The notes: generated from the sequence alone by a model not told the origin. DNA of 64,000 bases from Fannyhessea vaginae DSM 15829 (GCF_000159235.2 NZ_ACGK02000001.1:910442-974441); one strand, 5' to 3'. Shown: positions 46,301 to 54,659, counted from the stretch's first letter. Made by a program: numbers and translations.

Positions 46301-46950
46301 TCACGCGCACGGTTTGCAACGCCCATTTGTTTTTCGAGGGGAAGCAGCTGTTTATGGATCTCACGTTTAACGTCTTTTATCCGATTAAGGTGAGTTGCCA
46401 TAAGCTCAAGTTTTTTTTCGGCAAGTTTTTTACGCCGCCGATGCTTTGCAATACCTGCGGCTTCTTCAATTAAATCACGGCGATCCTGAGGCTTTGAAAC
46501 TAAAATAGCATCAAGCTTTCCTTGCGAAATAATAGAATGTGTTTCTTTACCAAGTCCAGAATCGTGCAGAATGTCATTAATATCGCGCAGCCGCGCAGCA
46601 GCACCATTGATGAGATATTCGCTTTCGCCCGAACGATACATACGGCGCGTGATAGCAACATCGGCAAAATCAATAGGAAGTGTGTGATCAGAATTATTAA
46701 GTACGAGCGTTACCTCGGCAAAACTTACGGCATCACGCTTGGACGAACCTGCAAAGATAACATCTTCCATAGCTTGGGCGCGAAGATTGCGCGGGCCTTG
46801 TTCACCTAAAACCCACAGCATGGCATCGGATACGTTCGATTTACCCGATCCATTTGGACCCACCACAACGGTTAAGCCAGGGTCAAAAATCATCTCGGTT
46901 TTATCGGCAAAGGACTTAAATCCTTTAAGCGTTAAAGACTTAAGATACAC
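43384..46950 (-). CDS. smc: Chromosome segregation protein SMC
   Basis: 1188 aa. N-terminal head with Walker A VGPNGSGKSNVSDAM; long coiled coils; a hinge at about residues 510-680 (SYVKKTFSPDILATFLDVC onward); second coiled coil; C-terminal signature LMSGGEKSLCALALLFAVYK and Walker B PFYVFDEIEAALDD. It is the ATPase of bacterial condensin. The length and layout are standard. The gene starts a close smc-ftsY-ffh series on the minus strand. Confidence 0.97.
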   Translation of the reverse strand: MYLKSLTLKGFKSFADKTEMIFDPGLTVVVGPNGSGKSNVSDAMLWVLGEQGPRNLRAQAMEDVIFAGSSKRDAVSFAEVTLVLNNSDHTLPIDFADVAITRRMYRSGESEYLINGAAARLRDINDILHDSGLGKETHSIISQGKLDAILVSKPQDRRDLIEEAAGIAKHRRRKKLAEKKLELMATHLNRIKDVKREIHKQLLPLEKQMGVANRARELTSVLQRSKTMCAVDDLSALKARYEQLSSELKEANASVELLEFRKQEAQKSLESYRVLLEQKGLFVGDLSEQRRRLHDIAGRMDSDMRLLEEKGKNMVKHLSELRRNMSAQEHTKQDLLKEKQELMDSQAESHGEIEFYLGSLAEKEPQLASAKSKRMEYSRTCNSLNDQVKHSTRQRDALQISVATLEERLKRTQTERALFSERLGELEDTIKQNEQAQAALDEKMTSTSTQLKEKTEELSQKQHLLDEASAQKAAASTQKAELDRKLFKIRGELVAKTSQVEAAQHASQRLSYVKKTFSPDILATFLDVCRVPTEYETLVEAYLSDVLSMLIVKDTNTALHMMTSCSSQKGRLVLYPMPTLTDTDVQTAHDKIRTMYAACGSSLFDALDVNASYKSILFALTGTVFFADTLQHAYELHKKYPALTFISKDGSCLYADGRCVSLIHTVSVSMLALKRTIRSLNEQEKDIQTKQDACAATISSLDERISALSTEVATLRQTTAQLSGESSSLARERERIQKNQQLTQEQLSRLKTKQQSFESDDKLTREKLEKQTSELKEVTAQVESFHDRYEESVSLRNETSRLENRLEKEVSELKLKLARAQERKNHRDARSARIDKDLALISQTISEYEQSAFTLDRMRYRVEPLYNLYQQLLELVQAWSQKLKSSATLAEADSASLKKTVAEARARLDKSSSELEHAKSQESNLRVEQTRLEVEVKHALTQITEFGYSLDDALDLPHIQDRSLCERQIAHIEAELNTLGPINSAAPENYEATKKRYEYISSQIEDLESARQSLKKITRAIEHKMKEQFLQTFKQVNQNFVQIFSILFPGGSAHLELCDQDSIQDAGLEIIAQPQGKKIRNMMLMSGGEKSLCALALLFAVYKTRTVPFYVFDEIEAALDDANLSKLLHAIDELKKTTQLIVISHQRRTMEEADVLYGVSMHADGVSHVVSQRLREALQTEGISHTNK

Positions 46951-47046
46951 AAGCTACACCTCTCACAACGATCAGTATCTCAAATGTAGCATAACGCTTA
47001 AAGCTCGTGCGCGTACAATGGTAAAGCGCATTAAAAAAGGCATATG

Positions 47047-47071
47047 TTTGTGAACTTGACAAGCTCACAAA
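47047..47071 (-). terminator. Hairpin between rnc and smc
   Basis: TTTGTGAACTT (47047-47057) and AAGCTCACAAA (47061-47071) pair with one wobble on the minus strand and a 3-base loop, just past the rnc stop. No T-run follows, so it may be a processing or pausing site instead. Confidence 0.35.
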
Positions 47072-47076
47072 AGACG

Positions 47077-47778
47077 TTATGCCTCATCATCAACGTCGAG
47101 CTTATCTAAAGCCGACAGAGCCGCTATACTTTGAGATTCTTTCTTGGACGAGCCAGTGCCCCTACCCATCAATTCACCATCTACAAAGACAGCAGAGGTA
47201 AACTGTGGAGCATGGGCTGGTCCTGTTTCGTCCTCAAGCTCATACACTGGTGCAATATGAAAACGCTTTTGGCAAACTTCTTGAAGACGGCTCTTAGGCG
47301 AAATAGGATGCTTTGCTAGTTCGGGCACCATGTACGGCGTAAGGGTACGGCGAATAAACTTGACCGTAGGCTCATAACCAGCTTCTAAATAAAGAGCACC
47401 AACCAGCGATTCATACACATTTTCCAAGGCGGAAGTAAATCCACGCACGCCCGTACCTTTTTCGGAATCACCAAAGATGATACATTCGCCTATGCCCAAT
47501 TCCTCGGCAACCATTGAAAGTGTTTTTCCGCTTACGAGCGAAATTTTCATGCGTGTAAGTGCACCTTCATCCATACCAGGAAATTTTTCGAACATATCGG
47601 TAGCAACAATAGCTCCCAAAATTGAATCACCTAAAAACTCAAGGCGCTCATACGAAGCAGAAACGGGAAGCCCCTCTACTGCAGAAGGATGTGTAATAGC
47701 AGCTTGGATGAGCCTTTTGTTTTCAAAGGTGTACTCAATAATTTGTTCTGCATGTTTAATTCGCGCTTCAACAGACAT
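47077..47778 (-). CDS. rnc: Ribonuclease III
   Basis: 233 aa. The catalytic signature ERLEFLGDSILGAIV carries the metal-binding Glu/Asp, and ENVYESLVGALYLEAG the second acidic motif. A C-terminal dsRNA-binding domain follows (SRLQEVCQKRFHIAPVYELE, then GRGTGSSKKESQSIAALSAL). It cuts double-stranded RNA, including rRNA precursors. It lies after acpP in the rpmF-plsX-acpP-rnc-smc series. Confidence 0.96.
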   Translation of the reverse strand: MSVEARIKHAEQIIEYTFENKRLIQAAITHPSAVEGLPVSASYERLEFLGDSILGAIVATDMFEKFPGMDEGALTRMKISLVSGKTLSMVAEELGIGECIIFGDSEKGTGVRGFTSALENVYESLVGALYLEAGYEPTVKFIRRTLTPYMVPELAKHPISPKSRLQEVCQKRFHIAPVYELEDETGPAHAPQFTSAVFVDGELMGRGTGSSKKESQSIAALSALDKLDVDDEA

Positions 47779-47796
47779 ATAAAGCCTCTTTAGTAC

Positions 47797-48033
47797 CTAT
47801 TGTGCATTAACAATAGCGTCTACCGCATCGTTTATAGTTTTTATATTTTGTAAAATATCATCATTAAGTGTAGAGCCAAATTCGTCTTCAAAAGCTGTAA
47901 TAAGCGACAGAAGATCAAATGAATCTGCACCTAAATCCTTAAATTCTGTTTGAGGAGTTAAAGATTGTTTATCAACATCAAGTTCGGTACTGATAATGTT
48001 TGTAACCGTCTCAAAAACTTGAGATGAGTCCAT
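47797..48033 (-). CDS. acpP: Acyl carrier protein
   Basis: 78 aa, acidic, four-helix. The phosphopantetheine Ser is in GADSFDLLSLITAFEDEFG (DSF variant of DSL). AAGGAG precedes the ATG, and rnc starts 18 bases downstream. Carries fatty acyl chains for PlsX, whose gene is immediately upstream. Confidence 0.95.
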   Translation of the reverse strand: MDSSQVFETVTNIISTELDVDKQSLTPQTEFKDLGADSFDLLSLITAFEDEFGSTLNDDILQNIKTINDAVDAIVNAQ

Positions 48034-48129
48034 ATAAATCTCCTTATTACCTGTAAAATACGTACGCTAAAAAAGTTAGTTTAGCAAAGCCTAAAACTAT
48101 ATACGTTATATTTTATAGATAATAACGAG

Positions 48130-48150
48130 AAAAACATGCTTAAAAGCACG
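48130..48150 (-). terminator. Terminator after plsX
   Basis: On the minus strand CGTGCT pairs with AGCATG around a TTTA loop, followed by TTTTTC. It sits nine bases past the plsX stop, so acpP-rnc may have its own promoter in 48034-48129. Confidence 0.55.
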
Positions 48151-48158
48151 ATATACAT

Positions 48159-49148
48159 TTAAGATTCACGGACAAGATCAGAAGCAATTTTGCTGGCAAG
48201 ATTACTTCTTATTGCATGAGCACATGCAAGTGTTCCATGTTTAATGGCTGCAACCGAAGTTGAACCATGACCTATGAGCACCGGTGCTTTAAGTCCTAAA
48301 AGCATAGCGCCACCTTGTTCTTCTCCAGATAAATCAACGGCAATACGTTTAAGTGCACCTTTTGCCAAAGAAAGTCCCACCGCATATCCAATATTTTGAG
48401 CAGCTTGGCCTTTAAGCTGCGTATACAAATACTTAACGGTGCCTTCAATCATTTTAAGAACAACATTACCCGTAAAACCATCGGTTACCACAACATCTAC
48501 CTTGCCTGCCAAGATATCAGAAGATTCGCAATTGCCACTAAACCAAGGGCCTGCCTCAACAAGCGCTTTGTGAGCTGCAATAACAGCTTCGGAGCCTTTT
48601 GTTGGCTCGGTACCATTGGACAAAAGCGCCACAGACGGATCCTTGACATGCAAAATATTACGAGCATATGCACGACCCATATAAGCAAACTGTACAAGCG
48701 TAGCTGGACGTGCATCGGCATTGGCACCAAGATCAAGAAAAACTGTTTTTTTGCCGCTTAATCCAGGAACTGCATAGGCAATAGCTGGCCGTTTAATAGT
48801 ACGAATACGACCGATTTCCAAAGTTGCAGCGGTAAAAATTGCACCCGTTGAACCAGCAGAAAAAAATCCCTGTGCACGGCCGTCTTTTACCGCACGGCAA
48901 CTACACACAATACTGGAATCGCGCTTGGTTCGAACAGCAGTAGCAGGGTGCTCTTCCATACTAATAGTTTGCGTGCAAACCAAAGGCTGCGTACGCGCAT
49001 GCGTAGCACAAAAAGGCTCTACAACTTCAGGTAATCCTGCAACAAGAACCTGAAGCTCGGGGTCACTGACAAGCGCCTGGTGAATACCTTCGAGAACAAC
49101 GTCACTAGACTCGTCCCCACCCATTGCATCAACGCAAACTGTAACCAT
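48159..49148 (-). CDS. plsX: Phosphate acyltransferase PlsX
   Basis: 329 aa. Converts acyl-ACP to acyl-phosphate for phospholipid synthesis. N-terminus VCVDAMGGDESSDVVLEGI is diagnostic; FFSAGSTGAIFTAATLEIGR and DGFTGNVVLKMIEGT follow, and GAMLLGLKAPVLIGHG closes. Peripheral membrane enzyme. The neighbours rpmF and acpP are the conserved ones. Confidence 0.95.
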   Translation of the reverse strand: MVTVCVDAMGGDESSDVVLEGIHQALVSDPELQVLVAGLPEVVEPFCATHARTQPLVCTQTISMEEHPATAVRTKRDSSIVCSCRAVKDGRAQGFFSAGSTGAIFTAATLEIGRIRTIKRPAIAYAVPGLSGKKTVFLDLGANADARPATLVQFAYMGRAYARNILHVKDPSVALLSNGTEPTKGSEAVIAAHKALVEAGPWFSGNCESSDILAGKVDVVVTDGFTGNVVLKMIEGTVKYLYTQLKGQAAQNIGYAVGLSLAKGALKRIAVDLSGEEQGGAMLLGLKAPVLIGHGSTSVAAIKHGTLACAHAIRSNLASKIASDLVRES

Positions 49149-49208
49149 GGTCTACTCCAAACTTTGAGTTACGGTACTTTTCAAACACGCAAATGAGCAC
49201 TGAACACA

Positions 49209-49244
49209 TAAAAAAGAAAGGCCGATCCGAGTAAGGACCGACCT
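49209..49244 (-). terminator. Terminator or attenuator between rpmF and plsX
   Basis: On the minus strand AGGTCGGTCC pairs with GGATCGGCCT (two G-U pairs), loop of 6, then TTTCTTTTTT. The wobbles work only for minus-strand RNA. Because it lies inside an otherwise conserved operon, partial read-through would let rpmF be made in excess of plsX. Confidence 0.7.
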
Positions 49245-49266
49245 GCTCATAGGCTTTAGTGCAAAA

Positions 49267-49446
49267 TTACTCGGTAACAACTACTTCGCGATCTTTGTAG
49301 TAGCCACAGTTAGAGCAAACGTGATGTGGAAGCTTAACAGCATTGCACTGAGGACATACTGAACGAGCTGCTGCTTCGAGCTTGCTGTTTGCTGAACGAC
49401 GTGTATGAGTTGCGCCACGACCCTTTTTTTGCTTAGGAACTGCCAT
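49267..49446 (-). CDS. rpmF: 50S ribosomal protein L32
   Basis: 59 aa. MAVPKQKKGRGATHTRRS is the L32 N-terminus. Two Cys pairs (CPQC and CSNC) form a zinc ribbon, so this is the C+ zinc form. An ATG one codon upstream is also possible. Heads the rpmF-plsX series. Confidence 0.96.
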   Translation of the reverse strand: MAVPKQKKGRGATHTRRSANSKLEAAARSVCPQCNAVKLPHHVCSNCGYYKDREVVVTE

Positions 49447-49526
49447 CATTAACCTCTCTTAAAACATCATAGCGTCAGGCGAATGAACTCCTGAGCGGCA
49501 TCTATTAAAAATACGCAAGAATGTAC

Positions 49527-49572
49527 TATACCATGTTTTATATGGTATACGCCTAACATTTCCTTATACCAT
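49527..49572. repeat. TATACCAT elements upstream of rpmF
   Basis: TATACCAT at 49527-49534 and its complement ATGGTATA at 49542-49549 form an inverted repeat with a 7-base centre; a third TATACCAT occurs at 49565-49572. All lie between the predicted transcription start and rpmF, suggesting repressor sites or a leader hairpin for the lipid/L32 operon. Confidence 0.55.
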
Positions 49573-49577
49573 CAGAA

Positions 49578-49605
49578 ATTTTACATGTACTCACCATATA
49601 AACAA
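49578..49605 (-). promoter_or_regulatory. Candidate rpmF promoter
   Basis: Minus strand TTGTTT (49605-49600), a 16-base spacer and TAAAAT (49583-49578). Moderate boxes with acceptable spacing; transcription would begin near 49571, inside the TATACCAT array. Confidence 0.45.
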
Positions 49606-49659
49606 GTCTTATGCGCAAACATAACAAAATTATCACGTACCTAGACGCACCAAGTGCTG

Positions 49660-49753
49660 ATAAGAGTGCGCTGTGTTGACGCGTGCGTGAGGTGCGTATT
49701 TAGCTAGCGCATTTGTACGCGTTCGCGCGCGTAGCAATCGTTAGCTCGCTTGG
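49660..49753. other. GC-rich spacer behind the YceD gene
   Basis: This stretch is dense in GCG/CGC steps (for example GCGTTCGCGCGCGTAGC) and abuts the YceD stop, unlike the AT-rich half of the same 300-base gap. No gene or clean hairpin with a T-tail is seen. Similar spacers lie at 51020-51165 and 56430-56699. Confidence 0.5.
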
Positions 49754-50332
49754 TTACTTGAGATCAGAAGAAGAAAGTAGCTTCTTTAATTTAGCAAGCT
49801 CTTGCGCATTATGAGATTGAGGCTCTTCTGACGCGTTATGTGCCAAGCGCTCTGCACAACGACATTGAGTGTAATTAAGGTTGCAACCGCACTCAGAACA
49901 CAAACCTTTGCATTCATCAGAACATAAAATAACATAAGGCGTTTCCATGAGTAATACCGATTCAAGCGCATGCGTCAAATCAAGTGTGTTATCAGCAGAC
50001 ACAAGCTCAAAATCGAGTTCGTCTTCATCAGAAGATAAGGGCGTTTGCTCAGGCTCTTCAAATAAATAATACTGGTCAACTTCGCCTTCAAGCGTAAAGG
50101 CTGCCTTGTCAAGACAGCGATCACAGGTGCCTTCAACCGTGCACGAAAGGATACCCGTTACAAAAATACCTTGACCAGCATTCGTTAAATCAAGCGAATA
50201 CTCAACACCTTGAGGCAACACAAAATGGTGCGCACCCAACGTATATGAGTCTTCATCAACATGACCTGTAAGATGCACCGAGCTTCCGCGCTGCGAAAGT
50301 CGCTCATCTAAAATTGCAACGGTTTTTTTCAT
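49754..50332 (-). CDS. YceD/DUF177 family protein
   Basis: 192 aa. The family core includes GTCDRCLDKAAFTLEGEVDQYYLF and, near the C-terminus, four Cys in CSDECKGLCSECGCNLN, typical of YceD proteins, which in many bacteria sit just before rpmF and affect 23S rRNA accumulation. The start at 50332 is chosen because MKKTVAILDERL is a plausible N-terminus; an ATG at 50362 is also open. It lies upstream of rpmF with a large gap. Confidence 0.85.
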   Translation of the reverse strand: MKKTVAILDERLSQRGSSVHLTGHVDEDSYTLGAHHFVLPQGVEYSLDLTNAGQGIFVTGILSCTVEGTCDRCLDKAAFTLEGEVDQYYLFEEPEQTPLSSDEDELDFELVSADNTLDLTHALESVLLMETPYVILCSDECKGLCSECGCNLNYTQCRCAERLAHNASEEPQSHNAQELAKLKKLLSSSDLK

Positions 50333-50362
50333 AAGGTACCTAAAACACCTGCTTGAATACAA

Positions 50363-50860
50363 TTACCACGTAACGTTATTAGATTGATTGCGGTCACCAG
50401 AGTTTTCATTGAGCGTTTGGCGCACGCGTGTTACGGAGTTGGTAAGGGATTTAAGATTTTCTTCTAGATGCGCTAAAACGGTATCAGCATATTCTTCTGC
50501 ATTGTAGCGCGTGTCACGTTCGTATTGGTCTGCCTGAGCTTTAACTTCTTCGGCTTTTTGTTGGGCAATACGAACAATCTCTTGGTCACTTGCTAAAATA
50601 ATAGCCTGTTGCTGAGCATCGGCAACAATAGAGTCAGCCTGTTGCTGAGCACGTTCAAGCGTTTCGTTTTCTTCTTTAACAATACGACGTGCGTCAGTAA
50701 ATTCTTGGGGAAAAACACGACGAATCTCATCGAGAATTTCATAAACATCGTTTTCATCAACGATTTTTTTACCTTGACCAGCAGCAAACGGTGTTTTGGC
50801 TTCGCTTACCATTGACTCAAGTTCATTAACAAGACTCTCGATTTCTTCACCCGGCTGCAT
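50363..50860 (-). CDS. SepIVA/DivIVA-like coiled-coil protein
   Basis: 165 aa, mostly helical. Residues about 30-60 (DENDVYEILDEIRRVFPQEF) resemble the N-terminal region of DivIVA-type proteins; a Gln/Ala/Glu-rich coiled coil follows (AQQQADSIVADAQQQAIILA), and the C-terminus is polar. Mycobacteria have sepIVA in the same place, between coaD and the YceD gene, where it regulates septation and cytoplasmic peptidoglycan precursor synthesis. The call relies on this synteny and the coiled-coil pattern, not on strong motif identity. Confidence 0.7.
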   Translation of the reverse strand: MQPGEEIESLVNELESMVSEAKTPFAAGQGKKIVDENDVYEILDEIRRVFPQEFTDARRIVKEENETLERAQQQADSIVADAQQQAIILASDQEIVRIAQQKAEEVKAQADQYERDTRYNAEEYADTVLAHLEENLKSLTNSVTRVRQTLNENSGDRNQSNNVTW

Positions 50861-50926
50861 ACTGGGCTCCTTTCAATCCTATGAATGATCAATAGGTTCA
50901 CTTTAACTTCATTTTTGACCATACGT

Positions 50927-50946
50927 TTTTATCTTAACAGATAAAA
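50927..50946. promoter_or_regulatory. Palindrome upstream of the SepIVA-like gene
   Basis: TTTTATCT-TAAC-AGATAAAA has perfect 8-bp arms, 67 bases before the gene start. It could be an operator or a leader hairpin. Confidence 0.35.
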
Positions 50947-51019
50947 GCATAAAACGAAGGGAGATTTTACCATATTGCATACAGTTCCATAAGCTTTACA
51001 ACCCCAAACACAAATCGAG

Positions 51020-51164
51020 GCGTTTTCGCGCGTGGTTGCGTGCTATCTTTTCGCGCTAACCCTCGCGCTACCCTCTTACACGAGCTCTTGCGTTACTTGT
51101 CGCACAAGCTCTCGCACCATCTCTCGCACTACCCTCTTGTACGAGCTCTCGTCTACCCTTTCGC
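51020..51164. repeat. Degenerate GC-rich repeats behind coaD
   Basis: CTACCCTCTTACACGAGCTC at 51068 and CTACCCTCTTGTACGAGCTC at 51129 differ by two bases; between them are diverged copies (CACAAGCTCTCGCA, CATCTCTCGCA), and a partial CTACCCTTTCGCC follows. The block abuts the coaD stop. It accounts for the 300-base gap along with the palindrome at 50927. Confidence 0.6.
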
Positions 51165-51662
51165 CTACTTATTATACAAGTGCTGTAAGACGCACGAAGG
51201 GACCATCATGCTTACATCAGCCCCCATACTTGCAATTTCGCGCACAACCGAGGACGAAATAAAACCGTATTTGGGGTTACTCATCACGTAAATGGATTCG
51301 ATGTCGGGATTCATACGTGTATTGAGGTCGGATTGTTGCAGCTCGTATTCAAAATCGGTCATAGCACGCAAGCCTTTCACCACAGCTTGTGCACCAATTG
51401 ATTTGACAAACTGAACAAGCAGACCTTCAAACGGATACACGTTTACATCGCTTAGGTGCGCTTCGTCAAGTGAGGCGCGCACCATCTCAACACGGTTTTC
51501 AAGCGAGAAGGTAGTACCCGTTTCGTTTTTACGCGCTGACAGCGCAACGGCTACACTTACCTGCGGAAACATTTTTCGTGCGCGGCGAATAACATCAAGA
51601 TGGCCAAGCGTTATGGGGTCAAAAGTACCAGGAACTACCACATGAGAAATTTCTGTATTCAT
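51165..51662 (-). CDS. coaD: Phosphopantetheine adenylyltransferase
   Basis: 165 aa. Makes dephospho-CoA, the penultimate CoA step. The nucleotidyl motif VVVPGTFDPITLGHLDVIRR, then VKGLRAMTDFEYELQQSDLN, then FISSSVVREIASMGADV are the three family blocks. The usual rsmD-coaD pair is kept, with rsmD upstream. Confidence 0.95.
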   Translation of the reverse strand: MNTEISHVVVPGTFDPITLGHLDVIRRARKMFPQVSVAVALSARKNETGTTFSLENRVEMVRASLDEAHLSDVNVYPFEGLLVQFVKSIGAQAVVKGLRAMTDFEYELQQSDLNTRMNPDIESIYVMSNPKYGFISSSVVREIASMGADVSMMVPSCVLQHLYNK

Positions 51663-51718
51663 AGCACTCCTTTTTTTTCATGTGAATCAATATTTACCTG
51701 AATATCAACAAACGTTTC

Positions 51719-52315
51719 CTACAAATTATGTGCAGATACACGAAAAAGACTTACCTGCGTAATACCGTGAGTTTTCTCACGTACAAGTTCAAGCGTGGCA
51801 AAGTGAGTGTGGATACTTTTTTCAAGTGAGGTATGTTTTTCGTGCTCGTACACTACAAGCGCATGCAAATCAAGCATATGAGCCAAACTTAATGCATCAA
51901 AAACCTTACATACCTCATCTGGCTTATAGGCATACGGTGGATCAAGCAGTACACAATTAATTGGATGCACAATACGCTCAATGAGGGTGTGATTCATGCA
52001 ATCACCGTACAACGCCGTAAACGTGTTTGGCTGACATCCAAGGTTTTGAGCGTTGGTTTGCAAAATCTTAAAGGCATTGCGATCTTTTTCGATAGAAGCC
52101 AAATATGCTGCACCTTGCGACATAAGCTCAAAACCCAAAGCTCCCGATCCTGCAAATGCGTCCAAAACGTACGCGCGCGCCAAGTCCAAATCAAACTCAT
52201 GTTTAACCATAGACGCTATAGACTCACGCAAGCGCGAAGTAGTTGGACGCGTGACGTTTCGTCCCTGCAAAGTAATGAGCTCTTTACCAGCCCAAACCCC
52301 ACTTACAATACGCAT
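51719..52315 (-). CDS. rsmD: 16S rRNA m2G966 methyltransferase RsmD
   Basis: 198 aa. RIVSGVWAGKELITLQGRNVTRPT is the conserved N-terminus, VLDAFAGSGALGFELMSQGA the SAM site, and VLLDPPYAY the catalytic DPPY motif for amino-group methylation. ATG start at 52315, CATATG context. Confidence 0.92.
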   Translation of the reverse strand: MRIVSGVWAGKELITLQGRNVTRPTTSRLRESIASMVKHEFDLDLARAYVLDAFAGSGALGFELMSQGAAYLASIEKDRNAFKILQTNAQNLGCQPNTFTALYGDCMNHTLIERIVHPINCVLLDPPYAYKPDEVCKVFDALSLAHMLDLHALVVYEHEKHTSLEKSIHTHFATLELVREKTHGITQVSLFRVSAHNL

Positions 52316-52402
52316 ATGGTTCCTTTCAAGAGAGCTTCATGAGTTATTACGCTGTACAGATGACACAGACGGCGTAGGTACAAAGGTTCACAGTTCAAAG
52401 CG

Positions 52403-54652
52403 TTAAAACCCGATACCTTTAAGTTCTTCAAAATAAGCTGGAAAGCGCGCATGCATTTCATGCACCAGTGCTCGATGTTGGACTTGCGATAGATCAGGAT
52501 CGCCGTCCAACAGCTCGCCCACATCGCGGTGAGCTGCCTCAATAAGATCCATATCGCGCACCATATCACAAACACGCAGCGTAAGCGTACCGCTTTGACG
52601 ATAGCCTAAAATGTCGCCCTCGCGTCTTAGTTCCAAATCTTTTTGAGAAAGTTCAAAGCCATCAAAAGTGTTCTCCAAAATATCGAGCCTTCGTCGAGCT
52701 AAACTATGCTTTTTTGAAGCGGTCACCAAATAAACCTGCGCAGCAAGACTACCTCGGCCAACACGACCACGCAGCTGGTGAAGCGTTGCAAGCCCAAAGC
52801 GATCGGCGTCAAGGATAATCATAGCACAGGCGCGCGGAACATCCACGCCTACCTCAACAATGGTTGTTGCCACCAACACGTCAAGCTTATGCGCCCTAAA
52901 TTGACTCATAACCCTATCTTTTTCATCGCTGTCCATGCGACCTGTTAAAAGGCCAATGCGATAAGCGCTAAAGCTACTACGTTTGAGAGATTCAAACGTT
53001 TGCTGTGCACTGTGCAGCGTCTGCGCGGAAGACTGCGCGTTGGGAGCAATGTCATCAACCGTGGTACGCGCGTCTTGGTTGTCGATAAGTGGACAAATAA
53101 TATAAGCTTGCTGACCTTGCTCAATGCATGCAGCAACAGCGTCATAGGCCACAGATACATTTTCGTTTGCTAATACTTTTGTTGTTACTTTTGCCGTAGA
53201 AAACGGCTTATGTTTAATGAAAGAGCAGGTTAAGTCGCCGTAAAACGAGAGTGCCAACGTACGTGGAATAGGAGTTGCGCTCATGGCAAGTAAATCGGCA
53301 AACGGAGATTTTTGTCTAAGCGCAAGACGCTGATGTACGCCAAAGCGGTGCTGCTCGTCAATGACGATGTAGGAAAGCTTGTGAAATTGCACATCATCAG
53401 ACAAAAGCGATGTAGTACCAAAAATGACCTGAACCGATCCTGTTTGTAATTGGCTCAGAATATCGGCGCGCTCGGACTTTGTTGTTGCGGACGTTAAAAG
53501 TGCCCACGATATAGACAATTTGGTAAGGAGCGTGCCTATTTTTTCGGCATATTGCTGAGCTAAAACAGAGGTTGGCGCAAGCATGGCAGCTTGCGTGAAT
53601 GTGTCGGCGCAAACAGCAAAACCAAGGGCGCAAACAACGGTTTTTCCCGTTCCAACATCACCAAGCAACAACCTATTCATGCACGTTTTTGCCTGCATAT
53701 CATGTAAAAGGTCATGAGCTGCACTTTGCTGCTCTGCGCTCAATTCAAAGGGCAATGCTTTATAAAAGTTTTTGAGGTGGCTTCCGTTAATGCAGTGCTG
53801 TATGGGGTCTTGAATATCCTCAACAGATGTGCGCGCGCGAAGGGCAAGCTGAAGAAAAAACAGTTCATTATATGCAAAACGGCGGCGCGCTGCGTCTTGT
53901 GCAGACATAGATGTTGGCATGTGTATCTGCTGGATAGCAGTTGAATATCCCATCAAACGATTACGCGCAAGATATACAGACGGTATACAGTCTACAAGCG
54001 GCAAAATTTTATGCAAACATATTTTAATAATGCGTCGATACCACGCAGCGGATAAGCCGTCGCACAGTGCATAAACAGGCAGAATATGCATATCAAGGCG
54101 GGCATTGGGTAAAAGCTCAAGTGCACTCTTATCTTGTGCATGGGCGTCCGCTGCATGAGTATCCGCAGCGTGGCCGTCTGTAGGACGAGCATCTGCTGCG
54201 TGAATAAGCTCAATAAACGGCGAATTCATGCACTTAAAACCATACGAATATTCTACTTTACCCAAAAGCGCAACAACGTCGCCTACATGGTAGGCTTTTG
54301 CAAGCCAAGGCTGCCTAAAAAACGAAATGCGCATGATACCTATGGTATCGGTTACGTACATCTCAACAATTGAGAGATGCGGACGTGGACGCTTAAGATT
54401 AATTCGATCAATAACACACGATATAGTAACTGTGTCATTTACAGCTGCTTCAAGAATAGAAACATGCCGCGAAAAATCAAGGTATCTACGAGGGATACGC
54501 AATATTAGATCGCGCAGGGTATGGATACCAAGATTAGAAAACAGCTTCGCGCGCGCAGGCGTTACATACGGCAACATGTCAAGCGGCGCGTCAAGCGCAC
54601 AAGACGCTGCAAGACGCGGTGATGCCTCAGATATATGCAGTTGAGTATCCAC
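52403..54652 (-). CDS. recG: ATP-dependent DNA helicase RecG
   Basis: 749 aa. Wedge/OB domain, then SF2 motifs: LLLGDVGTGKTVVCALGFA (I), DEQHRFGVHQRLAL (II, DEQH), AMSATPIPRTLALS (III), GRMDSDEKDRVMSQFRAHKL (IV) and TIVEVGVDVPRACAMIILD (V), then LRGRVGRGS (VI). It regresses stalled replication forks. A His/Ala/Asp-rich low-complexity insert (around TDGHAADTHAADAHAQDK) lies in the wedge region and is unusual. Eight bases separate it from the FakA-like gene. Confidence 0.95.
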   Translation of the reverse strand: MDTQLHISEASPRLAASCALDAPLDMLPYVTPARAKLFSNLGIHTLRDLILRIPRRYLDFSRHVSILEAAVNDTVTISCVIDRINLKRPRPHLSIVEMYVTDTIGIMRISFFRQPWLAKAYHVGDVVALLGKVEYSYGFKCMNSPFIELIHAADARPTDGHAADTHAADAHAQDKSALELLPNARLDMHILPVYALCDGLSAAWYRRIIKICLHKILPLVDCIPSVYLARNRLMGYSTAIQQIHMPTSMSAQDAARRRFAYNELFFLQLALRARTSVEDIQDPIQHCINGSHLKNFYKALPFELSAEQQSAAHDLLHDMQAKTCMNRLLLGDVGTGKTVVCALGFAVCADTFTQAAMLAPTSVLAQQYAEKIGTLLTKLSISWALLTSATTKSERADILSQLQTGSVQVIFGTTSLLSDDVQFHKLSYIVIDEQHRFGVHQRLALRQKSPFADLLAMSATPIPRTLALSFYGDLTCSFIKHKPFSTAKVTTKVLANENVSVAYDAVAACIEQGQQAYIICPLIDNQDARTTVDDIAPNAQSSAQTLHSAQQTFESLKRSSFSAYRIGLLTGRMDSDEKDRVMSQFRAHKLDVLVATTIVEVGVDVPRACAMIILDADRFGLATLHQLRGRVGRGSLAAQVYLVTASKKHSLARRRLDILENTFDGFELSQKDLELRREGDILGYRQSGTLTLRVCDMVRDMDLIEAAHRDVGELLDGDPDLSQVQHRALVHEMHARFPAYFEELKGIGF

Positions 54653-54659
54653 AGACGCC

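Noticed and set aside
51060..51165. CRISPR-like array
   Set aside because: Repeat copies are diverged and unevenly spaced, and there are no unique spacers of constant length or cas genes.
51032..51291. Plus-strand frames behind coaD
   Set aside because: Created by the degenerate repeats; Ser/Thr/Leu-rich translation with no ribosome site, and they run into coaD on the other strand.
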